Assembly: GCA_029204225.1 (NCBI GenBank)
Contig: CM055101.1
Coordinates: 43,475,546-43,539,545, forward strand
Reading direction: 5' to 3'
Source of the DNA: Diphasiastrum complanatum
Lineage: Eukaryota > Streptophyta > Lycopodiopsida > Lycopodiales > Lycopodiaceae
Length of the DNA stretch: 64,000 nt
Positions 47,552 to 60,689 of the stretch are shown here, piece by piece. The notes beneath the pieces are model-generated. The model did no database searches. It worked only from the letters and a program-made list of their open reading frames with translations, and had not been told where the DNA came from. Each line of letters opens with the position of its first letter. The first letter of the stretch is position 1. The position numbers were made by a program, and so were the translations under genes.

Positions 47552-50146
47552 ATGTCTCTGATGCGAGGCGATTTGATGACAAAAACCATGAAGGCAGTGA
47601 AATCTAAGATCATCGACAAGCCTGCTTGGTTTGATGCCGTTCTCAGGTTCCTTTCCGTCTTTGGAAGCACAGCCTTTTTCTGCCTTCATGTTTCTAACCC
47701 TAGGGATCCAGTAATTCCTCTGATCGCCTCTGTGTTTTCTTATCTATGTGAAATCACCTCTTTCGCTATGGGTTTTCCTCATGTAGTAATCAATTTCCGA
47801 GCATTTATGCAATGTTTCGTGAAACAATCGGGTTCCTCTTTAGGGGTTAGGGTTCACTATGGAGGGATTCTCCCGCCTTTGTGCATTTATAAGCTGATGT
47901 ATCATAAGCTAAAATTGCATTACTTGTATCCAAAGTTCCAAGTAACAATGACCAGCCTTCATTTTGCAATCAAGATTGTATTGCAAAGAGCTCTTTCTTT
48001 TAGATATTGCTACCAGTATCATGAAGCATACGAGGCTAGGGAATGACCTTGTGGCTCAAACAAATAATAGTATTGCAAGGACCTCATAAGTTGTTGTGGA
48101 TATTTCTTGCTCCACATTCGTATCACACTTATTCACCATTAAAGAAAGGCCGATAGAGTGTGATTCCTTCATGGTGCCATTCTCTATTTACATTTTACCA
48201 TCTGAAGAGCTCTTGGATGCTTGACAACTAAATGATGAAATAAGAAATTGGCTTGACGTGCTAAGGAGTTAGAATGTCGTAAAAGTAGAAAAGCAATTGT
48301 GAAATTACAAGCTTTTCCACAAAAGCTTCTATCCATTTGTGAGGGGAAGCTTTTCCTTCTCTTCAACTTCTTTATATCTTGCCTACCTTCCAATATGGAC
48401 CTTGAGTTTAGTGGGTTAATTTGGCCGATGACTGGCTCTATATGCCTCTAACCCAACCAGTCTAGCATATAGTCAGTAATAGGAATCAGCCTTGTGACCT
48501 GATGTAGAATCTCAATCCAAACCTTTTAGACCAAAGGATTTTTTTTCCATTTCTCTTTAGCTTACGTTCCTATACAGTTTACACTAATCAAGTGTACGCC
48601 TCTACCAAAGTGTCAAACAAAGCTGACTCCTCGACATGACTGGTGAATGCATGCTTAATGAACATAAACCCAATCATGTTCCATTGCTTTATAGTTTAAA
48701 GGCAAAAAGTCGATCAACAGGCAGCACCCAATCATATTTCATACTGGTCCTACTGAAAGGATGCATAAATACTGTAGAACCTGGATCCCAACTCACTTTT
48801 GTAAGAAGAGCTTTGATACCAAGTTAAATCCCAAATACCTCAGAACACAAAAAGCATTATTGAAGTAGAGTAAAATACAGTAAAATGTACAAAGCATAGG
48901 CTGATGAATATGATTATCATGATTGAGTCCTATAATCTAATAGTTAGTCATAAGCTGAACTTAGATACTAGGAAGCTATTTTCCAAACGGTCAACTATCA
49001 ATAATGAGGTTCATTGGCCTATCTATACTAACAAAGCCAAGTAGTAAATGACGGACCCATAGTACCAAATTATATCGTTCAAATGACAAACAACAACAGT
49101 GAGTTACGGCCTATAATTCTGGATGATATAAATCCATAACTTTTGCAAAGATCTTTGCGCTCAGAAGGGTTTTTAGTTTTTACATTAGGAATATGAATGT
49201 TAAAAAAAAAACATTAATGTTTCTTTGAGGAAGAAGGGACTTTGTTTGATTGGCTCTCCTCTTTAGTGCTAGTCTTCATCATAAAATGCGTCTGAATTTC
49301 ACCTCCAAAAAAAGCAATGAAAGTTCAGCCCACTAGTCTCTGTGTAAGTTTATGAAATCTAATGTGGTCTAGAGAAGGACTAAAACTTAGCACATTAGTC
49401 TTTGTGTAGATTTAGGAAATCTGTTGTGGAGTTCTGTTATGCATGTGGCCTGTATGTATGCCAGGACACAGTTGACGCAAGTATGTACGTCATATCATTT
49501 ACTATAGGTATGCATGATGGAAATTTTTATAATTTACATGTCACTTTACTCTTTTCAGGTAGTTTTGTGTACTTAGCATATATATATTAGCAACAGTGAA
49601 AATATGCATACTTGCTGGTCTTATCAATACCTGTGAAAAATCAATTCACACAATATTGTAAGGATAATCAAGAGGTTCACAGCTCAACAAAGAGGCCCTT
49701 CAACCGGCTCTACATGTGTTTTTTGAGTTTACCTGTAGGCTGTATTTATATGCACGACCATAATGTAACTAGATATCTGTGTACTTGGTCATAGTCATAG
49801 ATATACTTTATGCTTCAATCAATAATGTCAACCCTCGTTACCCTAACAAGCTTTGAGCATCTATTGTATTACTGTTCACAAATTACCCTAAAATGTTACC
49901 ATTAGAACCAACTAAATCACTTTTATATAGTCAAAATAGCTGCTGTGACTGTCATAGCTGTGATGCCCACCACATTTTGAGGAAGTTGTATGAACTTTGG
50001 AGTTTTTTGGAGTTTTTGTGCAGTGTGCCTCCACAGATGGTGAGGCCTAGAGGAATAAGGGCGAAAAAGATAAAGTTACCTGAAGATCCTTATGTGGAAT
50101 CTTACTATGCACGTCATCCAGATGCTGACTGTATACCTTTTGAGTA

Positions 50147-50200
<54 letters not shown>

Positions 50201-53200
50201 TGCCCATAGAAGGTCACTGAACACTGAACTGCTTGGCTGGTAATTTCTGAGACAGTTTTGGGTCTCTTTAGTCACTTCCACCAGTATTGTTTCTCCTTTC
50301 TGTCCAGCTTGGTGTCTATCTTGGATTTCTTTAGCTAATATTTTGTCCATTCTGCAGTTTCTGGTCTTCTGCTTTCTACTTCCAACATTGCTTTGCTGAA
50401 AACACTTCACTTACCTGTGGAAAGGCCTAAGATTTATGAATTTTACAAGCAGTGGTTTTTCTTCTACCGTGTCACAACAAATTTTGAATATTCTGTTGGC
50501 ATATAAAGTTTGTAAAGTCGGAATGGCCAATAATAATAATGACACACCTGCATTTTTGAAAGAGTGAGAATTTGTTGTTTTTTATGTTTCATGTCCCATC
50601 TATTTTTGAAGACAGATTTTAGCAAGTGACTCTGCCTCTCTTTGTAACAGATTGAATAGTTTTGATCCTCCTCCTGCTCGCAAGTTTGCATGGCGACAAA
50701 TGGAGATCATGAAGAAGATGAAAACCAAGAACAGGAAGCTGGCAAGAGACATAGTTGAGGTATTTCCTCACGTTTGATTTACAAAAGGGGGGCAGTTGGT
50801 GCATCAGGGACAGTTTTAATTAATAAGGATAACAAAGTTAGACTTCCGTTGGGACAGCCATTATTTGACCAAGAACAAACATTCTTACTTCCTCTCTATG
50901 GAACAGTTTTAGGATTGGGTTGAGCATCAGTTGCCATGCCATGCAATTTATGAACCCTTTTTTTGGCTGTTTCAGAGTCTATCTAGAACCTGTGCTGCCT
51001 AGCTAGTAACAATGATTGTGGGGCCGGGCCACTGTTTGCTTTTGAGTAAAGTGCTGTAAGGGCTGTTATCTAGATGAGATATATGCCACACTTTAGTGCA
51101 GGTTAAATGGCACAGCCATCAGTTCACAAGCCTAACAAAACATTACTTGCATAGTGGTCTTATGCACAGGCTCCTGTGGTTTCATCTTGGATAGGAGTCT
51201 ATGAAGCATGTTATATAGAACCTTGTCATACAGACAACAGTTGCCATGCCATACAATTTATGAACCCTTTTTTTGGCTGTTTCAGAGTCTATTTAGAAAT
51301 TGTGCTGCCTAGCTAGTAACAGTGATTGTGGGGCTGCGGTTTGCTTTTGATTAAAATGCTATAAGGGTTGTTAACTTAATGAGATTTATGCCACACTTTT
51401 ACTGCAGGTTAAATTGCACGGTCATCACAAGCTTAACAGAACATCACTTTCATAATGGTCCTATGCACAGGCTCCTGCGGTTTAGGCTTGGATAGCGGGC
51501 TATGAAGCATGTTATATAGATCCTTGTCATCAGAGACTGCCAATTTGATTGCGGACATGAAAGCAATGGCTTGATGTTGATAGTTTTCAAAAGTTAGCAG
51601 AACAAGCCTCAAATTTATGGTCTTCATTTCAAAGCTCAGTTGGCTAACTTTCTTCCAAGAAACATTATCCTCAACCAAAAAAGAATTTCAAAATTCACCT
51701 CAGCTTTATTCTGCTTCACTTATCATTTGCCAATCTATATGGGCTTCAACGTTGCTTTGCTATCTGAACACTTGCTGTTTTCTCAAGGAGTTTTTTATAG
51801 CCCCCTTTTCTTGGTAAACACCTCCACTCTTTCTAATATTGTTGTTTTGCATTGGAAGTGCTGAAGGAGGAGTGCTAATGTACTTATCACATACGAGTCT
51901 ATGACAGTTGAATCACATTGTCAAAGAGAGGGAATTAGCAATCAAGTTAGTTCCTATCCTCTCTTTGGATCTCTCTTCAAGTGTGTGTCGAGCTTCACAG
52001 ATGACTATTCTTGTAGGCTCTTACTTATTACTTCATCTGATTTACACTTTCAGTTTCATTTCTTCCCTTCACCTTTTCCAAGTTTTTTCTTGTTGAACAA
52101 AATAGACATTAAGTCAGATCTATAAAATAGAAGTCCACATGCACTTGTGCACATGAATGTCATGAATATGGATAACAAGCAGGTAGTTCATGATACATGT
52201 GAAAACGAGGCAATGTGACAACTTCGGCTCTCAGAAAATACAGTTACAGTACTGATTCTTTAGTTTTCTCTGAGCTATCTGCTAGCCAGGTGCCCTAACC
52301 TCAAGGAGGTTAAATCACTTGTCAAATTAAAAGTATATCATATTTGTATACATTATGCCTTTCAGAGCTTCCTCTCTATTTTTCAAGTTATTTACTGGGA
52401 GTAGACTTCTGGACCAGATTCCACGGACATGCATTGATGGCATGTTATCTAACTATAGGAATTTCATCAATTTTCAGTTAAAATCTCTATGCTGGTTCCA
52501 GAAATAACTTGGCCATCTTGTTTGGCTGTGTTGGGAAGAACACCTTAAATGAGGTAGTGGAAGGTTCCCCCCCTCCATTGCTACATGAATGTAAATCTAT
52601 ACCCTTGGATTTGATGGTACCTTGAGCCCTTATAGAGTTAGTTGTCCAAGTGATTTTGTATCTTCAGTACTTCATGTTTTTGAATATGGAGACACTTTGA
52701 AACTTTGTAAATGGATCTGAATATTACAAAAGTCTTTTTACAAAACGATGCGAAACCTTTTGAAGGATTAACGTAACTGAAGCAAAAATGTAACAGTTAG
52801 TTGATAACAAAATGATTCAGCAGGGTTAAAGAATGGGTGAGGAAATTGATAAGCTAAATAAACTTTAGGAGCTGAAGAATATACAATGTCTAAAACTACA
52901 TGATCTTGACTCTTTTCTACTCAAGAATGATGCTTGTATGAAAATATTCTTGCTTCTGTTCTGCAATGGTGGTCAGAATCGGCTGGAATAGATGGCTGGG
53001 AGTGTGTGATTTTGTTCACCTATCATTAGAAGTGACTATGTGAAGTGAATATTACGACCTTTATGACCATACACATATTACTTTATGATAGGTTAGTGGT
53101 GAAGATTAAAAAAGCATATGAGACTGGTACTTTATTGTGTATTCATATTTTAGGGTTGATCACATGTACAATTTTTAACATCTAGGCTGTATGTTGCAGG

Positions 53201-53448
53201 CTGAATGGAACCTCGAAGAAAAGTTACAGCAGGAGCATTTAAGGGCTGAAAGAAGAAAAGCTATAAGAGAAGGACGCTCTCCTCCACCATTGAAAAAAAG
53301 TGTCTTTGAGGAAGTTCAGGAAGAGGAAATGAAACATACGTTGGATGGACTCAAAAGAATTAGAGGTATATACCGAGAGCAAGGCATGTCTTGTGTTATA
53401 CCTTTTGAAGATGCTATTCAACGTAAGCAAGCCTACGATTTTCGCTAA
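47552..53448 (+). CDS. Mitochondrial small-subunit ribosomal protein mS23, four exons
   Basis: Exons are 47,552-47,646, 50,024-50,143, 50,651-50,759 and 53,200-53,448; all introns are GT-AG with phases 2, 2 and 0, and the joined 190-residue frame has no stop. The start is ATG 47,552, because MSLMRGDLMTKTMK matches the N-terminus of plant mS23. Exon 2 gives VPPQMVRPRG and KLPEDPYVESYYARHPDA, exon 3 gives LNSFDPPPARKFAWRQMEI, the family signatures. Exon 4 is a charged helical tail (EAEWNLEEKLQQEHLRAERR). The protein is part of the mitochondrial ribosome head or body on the small subunit. No cleavable presequence is obvious. Introns 1 and 3 exceed 2.3 kb. Identification rests on remembered family features. 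Confidence 0.8.
47647..50023 (+). other. Intron 1 of the mS23 gene
   Basis: Donor CAG|GTTCCT and acceptor TTTTTGTGCAG bound 2,377 bases, phase 2 (AG plus T). I see no intact transposon inside. Confidence 0.75.
50144..50650 (+). other. Intron 2 of the mS23 gene, opening with a microsatellite
   Basis: Donor GA|GTACTC runs directly into (CT)n then (CA)n (50,147-50,198). The acceptor is TTTGTAACAG. Joining GA with A gives a glutamate codon. Confidence 0.8.
50147..50198. repeat. Compound (CT)n(CA)n microsatellite
   Basis: About 10 CT and 16 CA units, starting three bases inside intron 2. Confidence 0.95.
50760..53199 (+). other. Intron 3 of the mS23 gene
   Basis: Donor GAG|GTATTT and acceptor TATGTTGCAG bound 2,440 bases, phase 0. 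It contains a 300-bp tandem duplication. Confidence 0.75.
50938..51531. repeat. 300-bp tandem duplication in intron 3
   Basis: CAGTTGCCATGCC starts at 50,938 and 51,238, exactly 300 bases apart. Similarity continues through TGCTGCCTAGCTAGTAAC and ATGAAGCATGTTATATAGA to the end of copy 2. Several small gaps and substitutions separate the copies. Confidence 0.85.
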
Positions 53449-55202
53449 AACGACTCAACAAAGGTGCAGTGCATTCTTGTTCCTCAGCAGTACATTGAGA
53501 CTTCCCCATGGTCTGTAGTCCAAAACATATGGCTTGTCATGAACTTGAGTTCGAGTGAGGAACATTACTTGAGGAATAATGAAAAGATGACACGTACACA
53601 GGAGCTTCTGGACATTGTTTCTCTTCATAACTTGTCCAGAAAACTTGTAGATCGCGATCCACATGCGACCATGGTAAATTTTGTTGGTTGCATTGTAGTT
53701 GTGATATCTTTCAAATGTTGCTATATGTGTTCATTTTGTCCTATCTTCAATCAATTAATTTTAGCTTCATAGTGTATAATAATTGGATATTTGTATCATA
53801 GTGTATCATAGTTGGATATTTGTATCCCCATACTATCATATATAGTAGTTTAGCAGTCAAGGCTTTTATCCTTATTGCTAGCCTTCATCATGACATCTCT
53901 GCCCTCACCTCCAAAAGAAAAACAGAAACTCAATACAAATGTATGAAAGATATGGGGACATTCAGCTACTCTTAGGTATTGACAGAACAATCATGGATGC
54001 CGTAGCATTTAATCCAAGCTATGCATGACGGAGTTGATGGAGGGTGTTTATAAGGTTGAAGATCACATGCATACTTTTGTACATTGGGTACTATCCTGGA
54101 CCAAACATTGATATATATCATTAATAATATGTTGGGAGCACCACAAAGTTTGTTTTAAAGGATGGAACACCATAGTAGCATAAGGTTATGGAGTTTGTCC
54201 TTTTTGAAGAAGCAACATAAAATCAACTTGTTACTCTTTGCATACATGTATGAAAGTTAAGCATGCAAGTAATTTATGGATATGACTTGCACCTACTCTT
54301 AGGCCCCAATGGCATGATTAGGGATGTCGAGGCATGATGAAGTGGATGATTTGGCCCGTTTTACTGGGCCATCCTAGTCATAATGTGGTTTGCCCCTTCG
54401 TATTTTGAACTACGTTGTACGATTATAATCGGTTAGAATTGCACATCCTTGAAGTACCTCAAGATCTTAAGCATACTTGCATGGAACGCGTTCCCAAACG
54501 CAATCGGGAATGCGATGTCGGAAATCCCATTGGGGTTTAGAGCATGCATGGTATTTTTTTCGTGTAAACTTTTTAGGTGATTTGAGATTCTTCTCATGAT
54601 GTTTTTTTAGCTTTTTTATGTTTTAACTGTTTTTTCTATTTTTATGTTATAAATGTTTTTTTAAATTTAAAAACAAAAAACGTTCTGGAACTCAGATGTA
54701 GTGGATGTGTCCAACTGCAACGATGTCTTCTTGTCATAATCTTTTTTAGTTGGTTTAAAATGTGGATATCACTGTTTTGGAATGCTCATTTTGAAACACA
54801 TTTTGCAGTAAAATGCGTTCCATTGCCATAGTTATCATAATAATTTTTGGTTGGTTTATAATGTCCCTTCTGATAGCATGGGCCATGAATACAGTTGTCT
54901 GTGGGATGTGTATGAAAGGGTATAAAAACTAATCACTTTGAAGCAAAAAATCTCTCAATGGCTTAGAGACCTATGTTTTAGGTTCCCTTCCAAGAATATG
55001 AAATTTTTGTTTAAAATGCACTGTTTTGGAGGAAAACTTGTTTTCATGGAGGAAAAGAAAGTTTTGAATCTTAAATTTCAGAAAAATAAAACAAAATATT
55101 CTAAAAGATAGCCTAAAACTAAAAGAAAAATTTAAACATTTCAAAATACGTATGTTGCACGAATCAATTTCTAAGTTAAATTGTACAAGATGTTGATATT
55201 TC
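53449..55202. other. 3' flank of the mS23 gene, no recognised gene
   Basis: The first 300 bases hold a 102-codon frame of no known family and may be 3' UTR. TTGGATATTTGTATC occurs twice around 53,785-53,825. The rest is AT-rich intergenic DNA. Confidence 0.5.
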
Positions 55203-55228
55203 ACACACACACGCACACACACACACAT
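55203..55228. repeat. (CA)n microsatellite left of a MITE-like repeat
   Basis: Thirteen units with one interruption, ending two bases before a hAT-like terminal sequence. Confidence 0.9.
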
Positions 55229-55230
55229 AT

Positions 55231-55334
55231 CATAGATGCAGCGAATTGTGATTTGAATCATGATTTGCTGCATAAAATCGCTATTAATTTTTTTATTTAT
55301 AGAAGATATTTTGGGCCAGCTGATCCGCACTGGC

Positions 55335-55394
<60 letters not shown>

Positions 55395-55953
55395 AATTTG
55401 GTGAAATTAGATCAATTTGGGGCATGTGAGAATTCAATGCCCATCTACTCATCATTCCGGAGGTGGTGCACACAGTGGTTATGACATTTGAGTTGTGTGG
55501 CGAACGAAATCAGCAAACGCAAATTTTAGTCAACTGTAGGCCCTGTTTTTTGAAAGTGATTACGTTGAGCTGTAGGTAATGAAATCAAGCAGTATTTGAA
55601 ATGAGTTGAATGAGATCAATGGCTCTAATGGGTCTAGTTGACCTGGCCCGCTTCATATCAGATTGCATGAGCTGCACTTGTTCAGAATATGCTTTTGTTG
55701 CTCTCTACAATGTACAAGTGCTTATAAGCAATTTCTTGAGGCATTAGAATTGGTCCAACACATCAGGTCCTAATTGCCCATATTTGGTTCCGAAACGACT
55801 AGAATCCTATGTAATCATGATCCTCTCCTTTCCTCTCTTCTGATACCCATATTGCATACATTTTTTTCAAAAATAAAAATTGGTATCGCAATTTGCAACC
55901 TTTGAACAATGCGCATACCGCGAATCGGATCGCGATTTTGGGCAGCAACTATG
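55231..55953. mobile_element. MITE-like hAT relic between CA repeats (723 bp)
   Basis: The left end CATAGATGCAGCGAATTGTG and the reversed right end CATAGTTGCTGCCCAAAATCGC resemble the ends of the hAT element at 6,935-12,307, and GAATCGGATCGCGA is sub-terminal. CA microsatellite lies outside both ends. No transposase is encoded; it contains a GA microsatellite. The flanking 8-mers do not match, so the boundaries are tentative. Confidence 0.5.
55338..55392. repeat. (GA)n microsatellite
   Basis: About 27 GA units inside the MITE-like repeat. Confidence 0.95.
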
Positions 55954-55962
55954 ATCTATACA

Positions 55963-55986
55963 TACACACACACACACACACACACA
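55963..55986. repeat. (CA)n microsatellite right of the MITE-like repeat
   Basis: About 12 units; with 55,203-55,228 it may be one repeat split by an insertion. Confidence 0.9.
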
Positions 55987-56416
55987 AATAAGACTGAAGC
56001 TCCCTTTGGGTTTGAAAATCTGTCATATGTTTTACTAAGGTGCCCAAGTATTTGGCTTTTTTTGGACTTGGCATTCAGTAATTGTTTATTCACGAATAGA
56101 AAATAGGAGATTGTAATACTTGGTGGGTATTTGAGTTGGCAATAAATTCTTTTTGGATTATATGGAATTTTGCATAAATACAAAGCTAGAGAGTGGACGC
56201 AAATTAGGTCTCAGCATTCTTCTCAAGTCTACATTCATACAAGTATTGCTGAGGTAGAAAAATAACATTCAATAGTAAATATTAGAATGCTTAAAAGTAC
56301 TCGATGCCAAGAGGTAGAATAAGAAGATATATTAATTATCATAGTGTAAGCTTCAAGCCCTTAAAGACAAAGTTCTTCCTAAAGATGGAAAGGGGATTCT
56401 TATCAAGGATTGAATT

Positions 56417-57124
56417 TTGAGCCATGCCATAATATGTTTGAATCTATGCTTGCCAAGAAAAAGTCAATTGCCGTGTGGTTCAAGCAATTTAGGGAAGAGC
56501 AGTGACACCTATAATTGGGGAACGATGAACAAATCTTTAAATCCTTCGATTGGCACTGAGGGGCATGATGCTATTCAGTTGCAAGATGACAATCTGTCGC
56601 GGAAGTCCCATATGATGTCAATGGACAAGCGGAGGTTGCCAGCTCAGCTAAGAACACGAGCCAAATGGAAGATTACTAAGCCGAAAGTTGTGGTTAAAAA
56701 TGATCTTGATAGGTACTCAGATGTGAGCACACCCCTGTTCATGGTGCAAATGTGGTTGAAGGACTGCTTGATGATGAAGTCCTTGCACATGTTTCTGATA
56801 ACGTTGTGGATGTTGAGGATGATGTGGCTGACAATGATTCTCTTGATGGTGTTGATCTTGATGAAGCCACTAACCTTGAATCAGTAAATATCCACTCTTG
56901 TGAAACTTGTGGGTCCGCCTATTGACGCCGATAAGAATGTCTTTGTTAAGGAACGGTCAGTGCCTGGTACCCTTGCTGATGCACAATGGGTGCTTTATGA
57001 TACTGGTGACATTATGCCACAAGGTGTTCGATTGCAAACACTGGTTACGGTGTCATATCCACTGATGCTAAAGTCGGATATTATTATAGTTCAGTCACAT
57101 TTATTTAGGCCTCTTTATCTTTGA
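56417..57124 (+). pseudogene. Unrecognised coding-like fragment with acidic stretch
   Basis: One frame (about 56,500-56,740) is basic, with KRRLPAQLRTRAKWKITKPK. After a frame change the next stretch is strongly acidic, with VVDVEDDVADNDSLDGVDLD, ending near 56,900. A third frame to 57,124 (VNIHSCETCG or the shifted VKERSVPGTLADAQWVLYD) may continue. The codon composition looks protein-coding, unlike the flanks. It may be exons of an unknown host gene or a captured gene fragment; I do not recognise a family. Confidence 0.35.
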
Positions 57125-57621
57125 TATATCTTTGAATAACTTGTCATTGCCACGACCATTAGATGTTTCTTCATATTCGATGTTTATCTTCATCAATTGA
57201 GTAGGTTCATTGGGGTTTTGCATCACAAAATAGAAGAAAAATATGCATGTAATAGGGTATTACATATACCCCCCCCTCAAATGTGAAGCGCCCTCATGAA
57301 CAATTGAAATTAGCAACACATCAAAATAAGATATTTCTTCAACACATTCCATAGTGGATCTTGAACAATCATAAAAGATAAAGTCTTTACTTGAATATAT
57401 ATACAATGTGTATACATCACTCTGGAGCATTTTGTAATATTAGAGAGCTTTTCATCCAAGTGAATTTGTCTTTCAATTTTCCTTCTCTTGGCCTCATGGA
57501 ATTGACCAACAACATGTCCGCCAAGATTAGCAAAACATGTCCTCAACAAGGTTATGTTATAAACAGATGCTGCAACAAGTAGATCTTCATACGTGTCCTC
57601 TTTCAGCAACTCAGCATTTAT
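57125..57621. other. No recognised gene
   Basis: AT-rich sequence with a short C run at 57,269-57,276. Confidence 0.5.
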
Positions 57622-58298
57622 TCAAATGAAGGAGCCATCCAAATAAAGACTCTGGATTGCTGTAAGGACATGGCCGATAAGAGTGCCAAAGTGGGTCACT
57701 AAATAAGTAACGAACTTCACATGGTCTTTATGAGCTCTTATTTCTTTGATGCAACAGGCAACATTCTCGTAGTGACAATGATAACCAACTTCCCAGTCGA
57801 CATACATCTCCCACAACTCTGGATAAGAGACGTCAATACCTTGCAATCGGTTCTCTTTGTCGAACCTTGCAAAATCTGACTCTTCCTTTGGCCGGTACAG
57901 GTCAAATTGAAAACGTCTGCTCAAATAATAAATTTGACCTTGATAATATTTGAAGAAGTCCATTTCCTTTTATTTTAAATAATCTAATGCATATAGTAAT
58001 GTACATCCTATATATAATTCTACACTATCGAAAGGAACTACAAAAAAATTTCCCTGCAAAATTGTCGAACAGATGCGCAAGTACCTTATCGTTCTTCTTT
58101 GACTTGGTTGTTCAAGTTCGTTTGGCTTTGTGGGTGTCAGCAGGATCGGCCTCTGCTTCAAGCTCCTTCGCATAGATGGCAGCTTTGATCTGGGTCCACA
58201 GCGACTCGAGTTCTCTCTTCAGTCTGTCATTCACAGTTTGTTGTGTCGTCAATGTAGCATAGGGGTTCGTTGCTGGGAGCGGCAACCTCGCCTTCACC

Positions 58299-59133
<835 letters not shown>

Positions 59134-59499
59134 GGGTCCTCGGCCCAAAGTAGTGTCGGTCCCTCGGCACTAGGCTGCAACTGTCGTGGATGGGCGATGT
59201 TGTCGGTTCTTTTATTGCTGAAAAATGGATGCTTCAGAAAAAATGTGGATAGAATTCGCTTACATAAAACCTGAGGCTTTATTGGATGATGGCAATCAGC
59301 AAGAACTTGGACTTGCCAGATTTTCAATAATACCCGTAAGGGTCTGGTGGCCATTCCGGATAACCTTGTCCATTGACAATTGGGTAGTTGATGCATTCCA
59401 TCGGAGGATCCCAAGATAAATCTTGCTGATATAATGAATTCTCATAGAAAGATGCAACTGGTCCCAATGTCCTAGCCCCCCCCCCCCCCCCACCAAATT

Positions 59500-60425
59500 T
59501 TAAAGTGGATATGACGTGCTTGCTTGACTCTCTTGTCTGTCCAGGTATTCGTGGTATGCTATAACCTGACGACTTTCCTCAACAGTCAATATCATAGATT
59601 GAGGACAAGGCTTTGTCATTGTAGGCACTGGTGCTTGCTGTACTGGAGGCCTATTTGGGCTTGGATTCCCTAGATTTGGCCTTTGAAGAATGGACATACC
59701 CCGAATTGGCATTCATTTGGGGGTCTGTTGAATTGTGGAACAATTAGACTTTGGTTGAATCTTACTCGTTGAGGGGCAATCATCAACTTTAGTCTTCCCT
59801 TGATCATTGCACTTCTCTGTTGAAGGCTACGTGATTGCGCTTTTTCTTGGATCTTGTGTCTGCCTTCAATTTGCTCTTTTGACACTGGTCCCCTTTGTAA
59901 TTCATCACGAAGAAATCCTTGCAATGATTGTGCTAAGAGCCTTGATAGAACCTGCTGGAATTCCTTGGTTTTCAATCTCTTGACTTCCTCAACTATCACA
60001 GGCTTGATCTATTCTGCTAGCTCTTGCTTCTGTGATGTTGTTGTCGGTTTGTTCGTGGGTGTTTCTATGTGCCTTGGGACTTTTGTCAAATTGTCTTCTT
60101 CCTCACTCGTTTCATAACCCGGTGGCACTAAGATTTTTCTTTTATAGTGCGTTCGAGGTGGAAGGGTCACCACAGGTGCATGTCGGTCTACATAGGCCAA
60201 ATGCCTCCTGGCTATTTGTGAATTTCTCATCGGACAATTTTGGCATGGATGATTGACTCCGCATTGTGCACAACATGGTTCGAATGTTGATGGATCTCCT
60301 CGATGTGGACATTTAGCTTGACGATGTTTTCTTTCGAATCCATAGCATCTTACCGAGTGCAATATACCATCGCCTCTAAGTTGATAGACATACACTGGTA
60401 GTAGATTCCTCTTAGGATCTTCCAC
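59500..60425 (-). pseudogene. Gag-like ORF remnant with a Cys/His cluster
   Basis: The first minus-strand frame (60,425-60,009) starts MEDPKRNLLPVYVYQLRGDG and has HRQAKCPHRGDPST then CCAQCGVNHPCQNCP, a dense Cys/His cluster that may bind zinc and RNA. After one stop the frame continues (59,999-59,670) with a helical, Lys/Gln-rich block (EEVKRLKTKEFQQVLSRLL), then a proline/asparagine-rich tail. No protease or RT motif follows. The place between LTRs suggests a gag of a non-autonomous retroelement, but the cluster does not fit CX2CX4HX4C. Confidence 0.45.
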
Positions 60426-60514
60426 AAAATAAACTGGTAGGCTATTGTGGTCTTCCTGACATCATCTTTGAGAAAATATGGTTGTCTTTTGACTATGGTG
60501 ACATGACACTATAA

Positions 60515-60612
60515 TCGGTCGCTACTTAGAGAGAGGAGAGAAGAGAGAGAGAATGTCTAGGTTGAGAAAGGCCTTGGGGGCTCGAGCGCCTACCCAAAGT
60601 TATTCTATCCCA

Positions 60613-60689
<77 letters not shown>

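Noticed and set aside
53464..53772. Extra exon downstream of mS23
   Set aside because: The mS23 frame ends with a proper stop at 53,448, and the following frame shows no known domain; 3' UTR is more likely.
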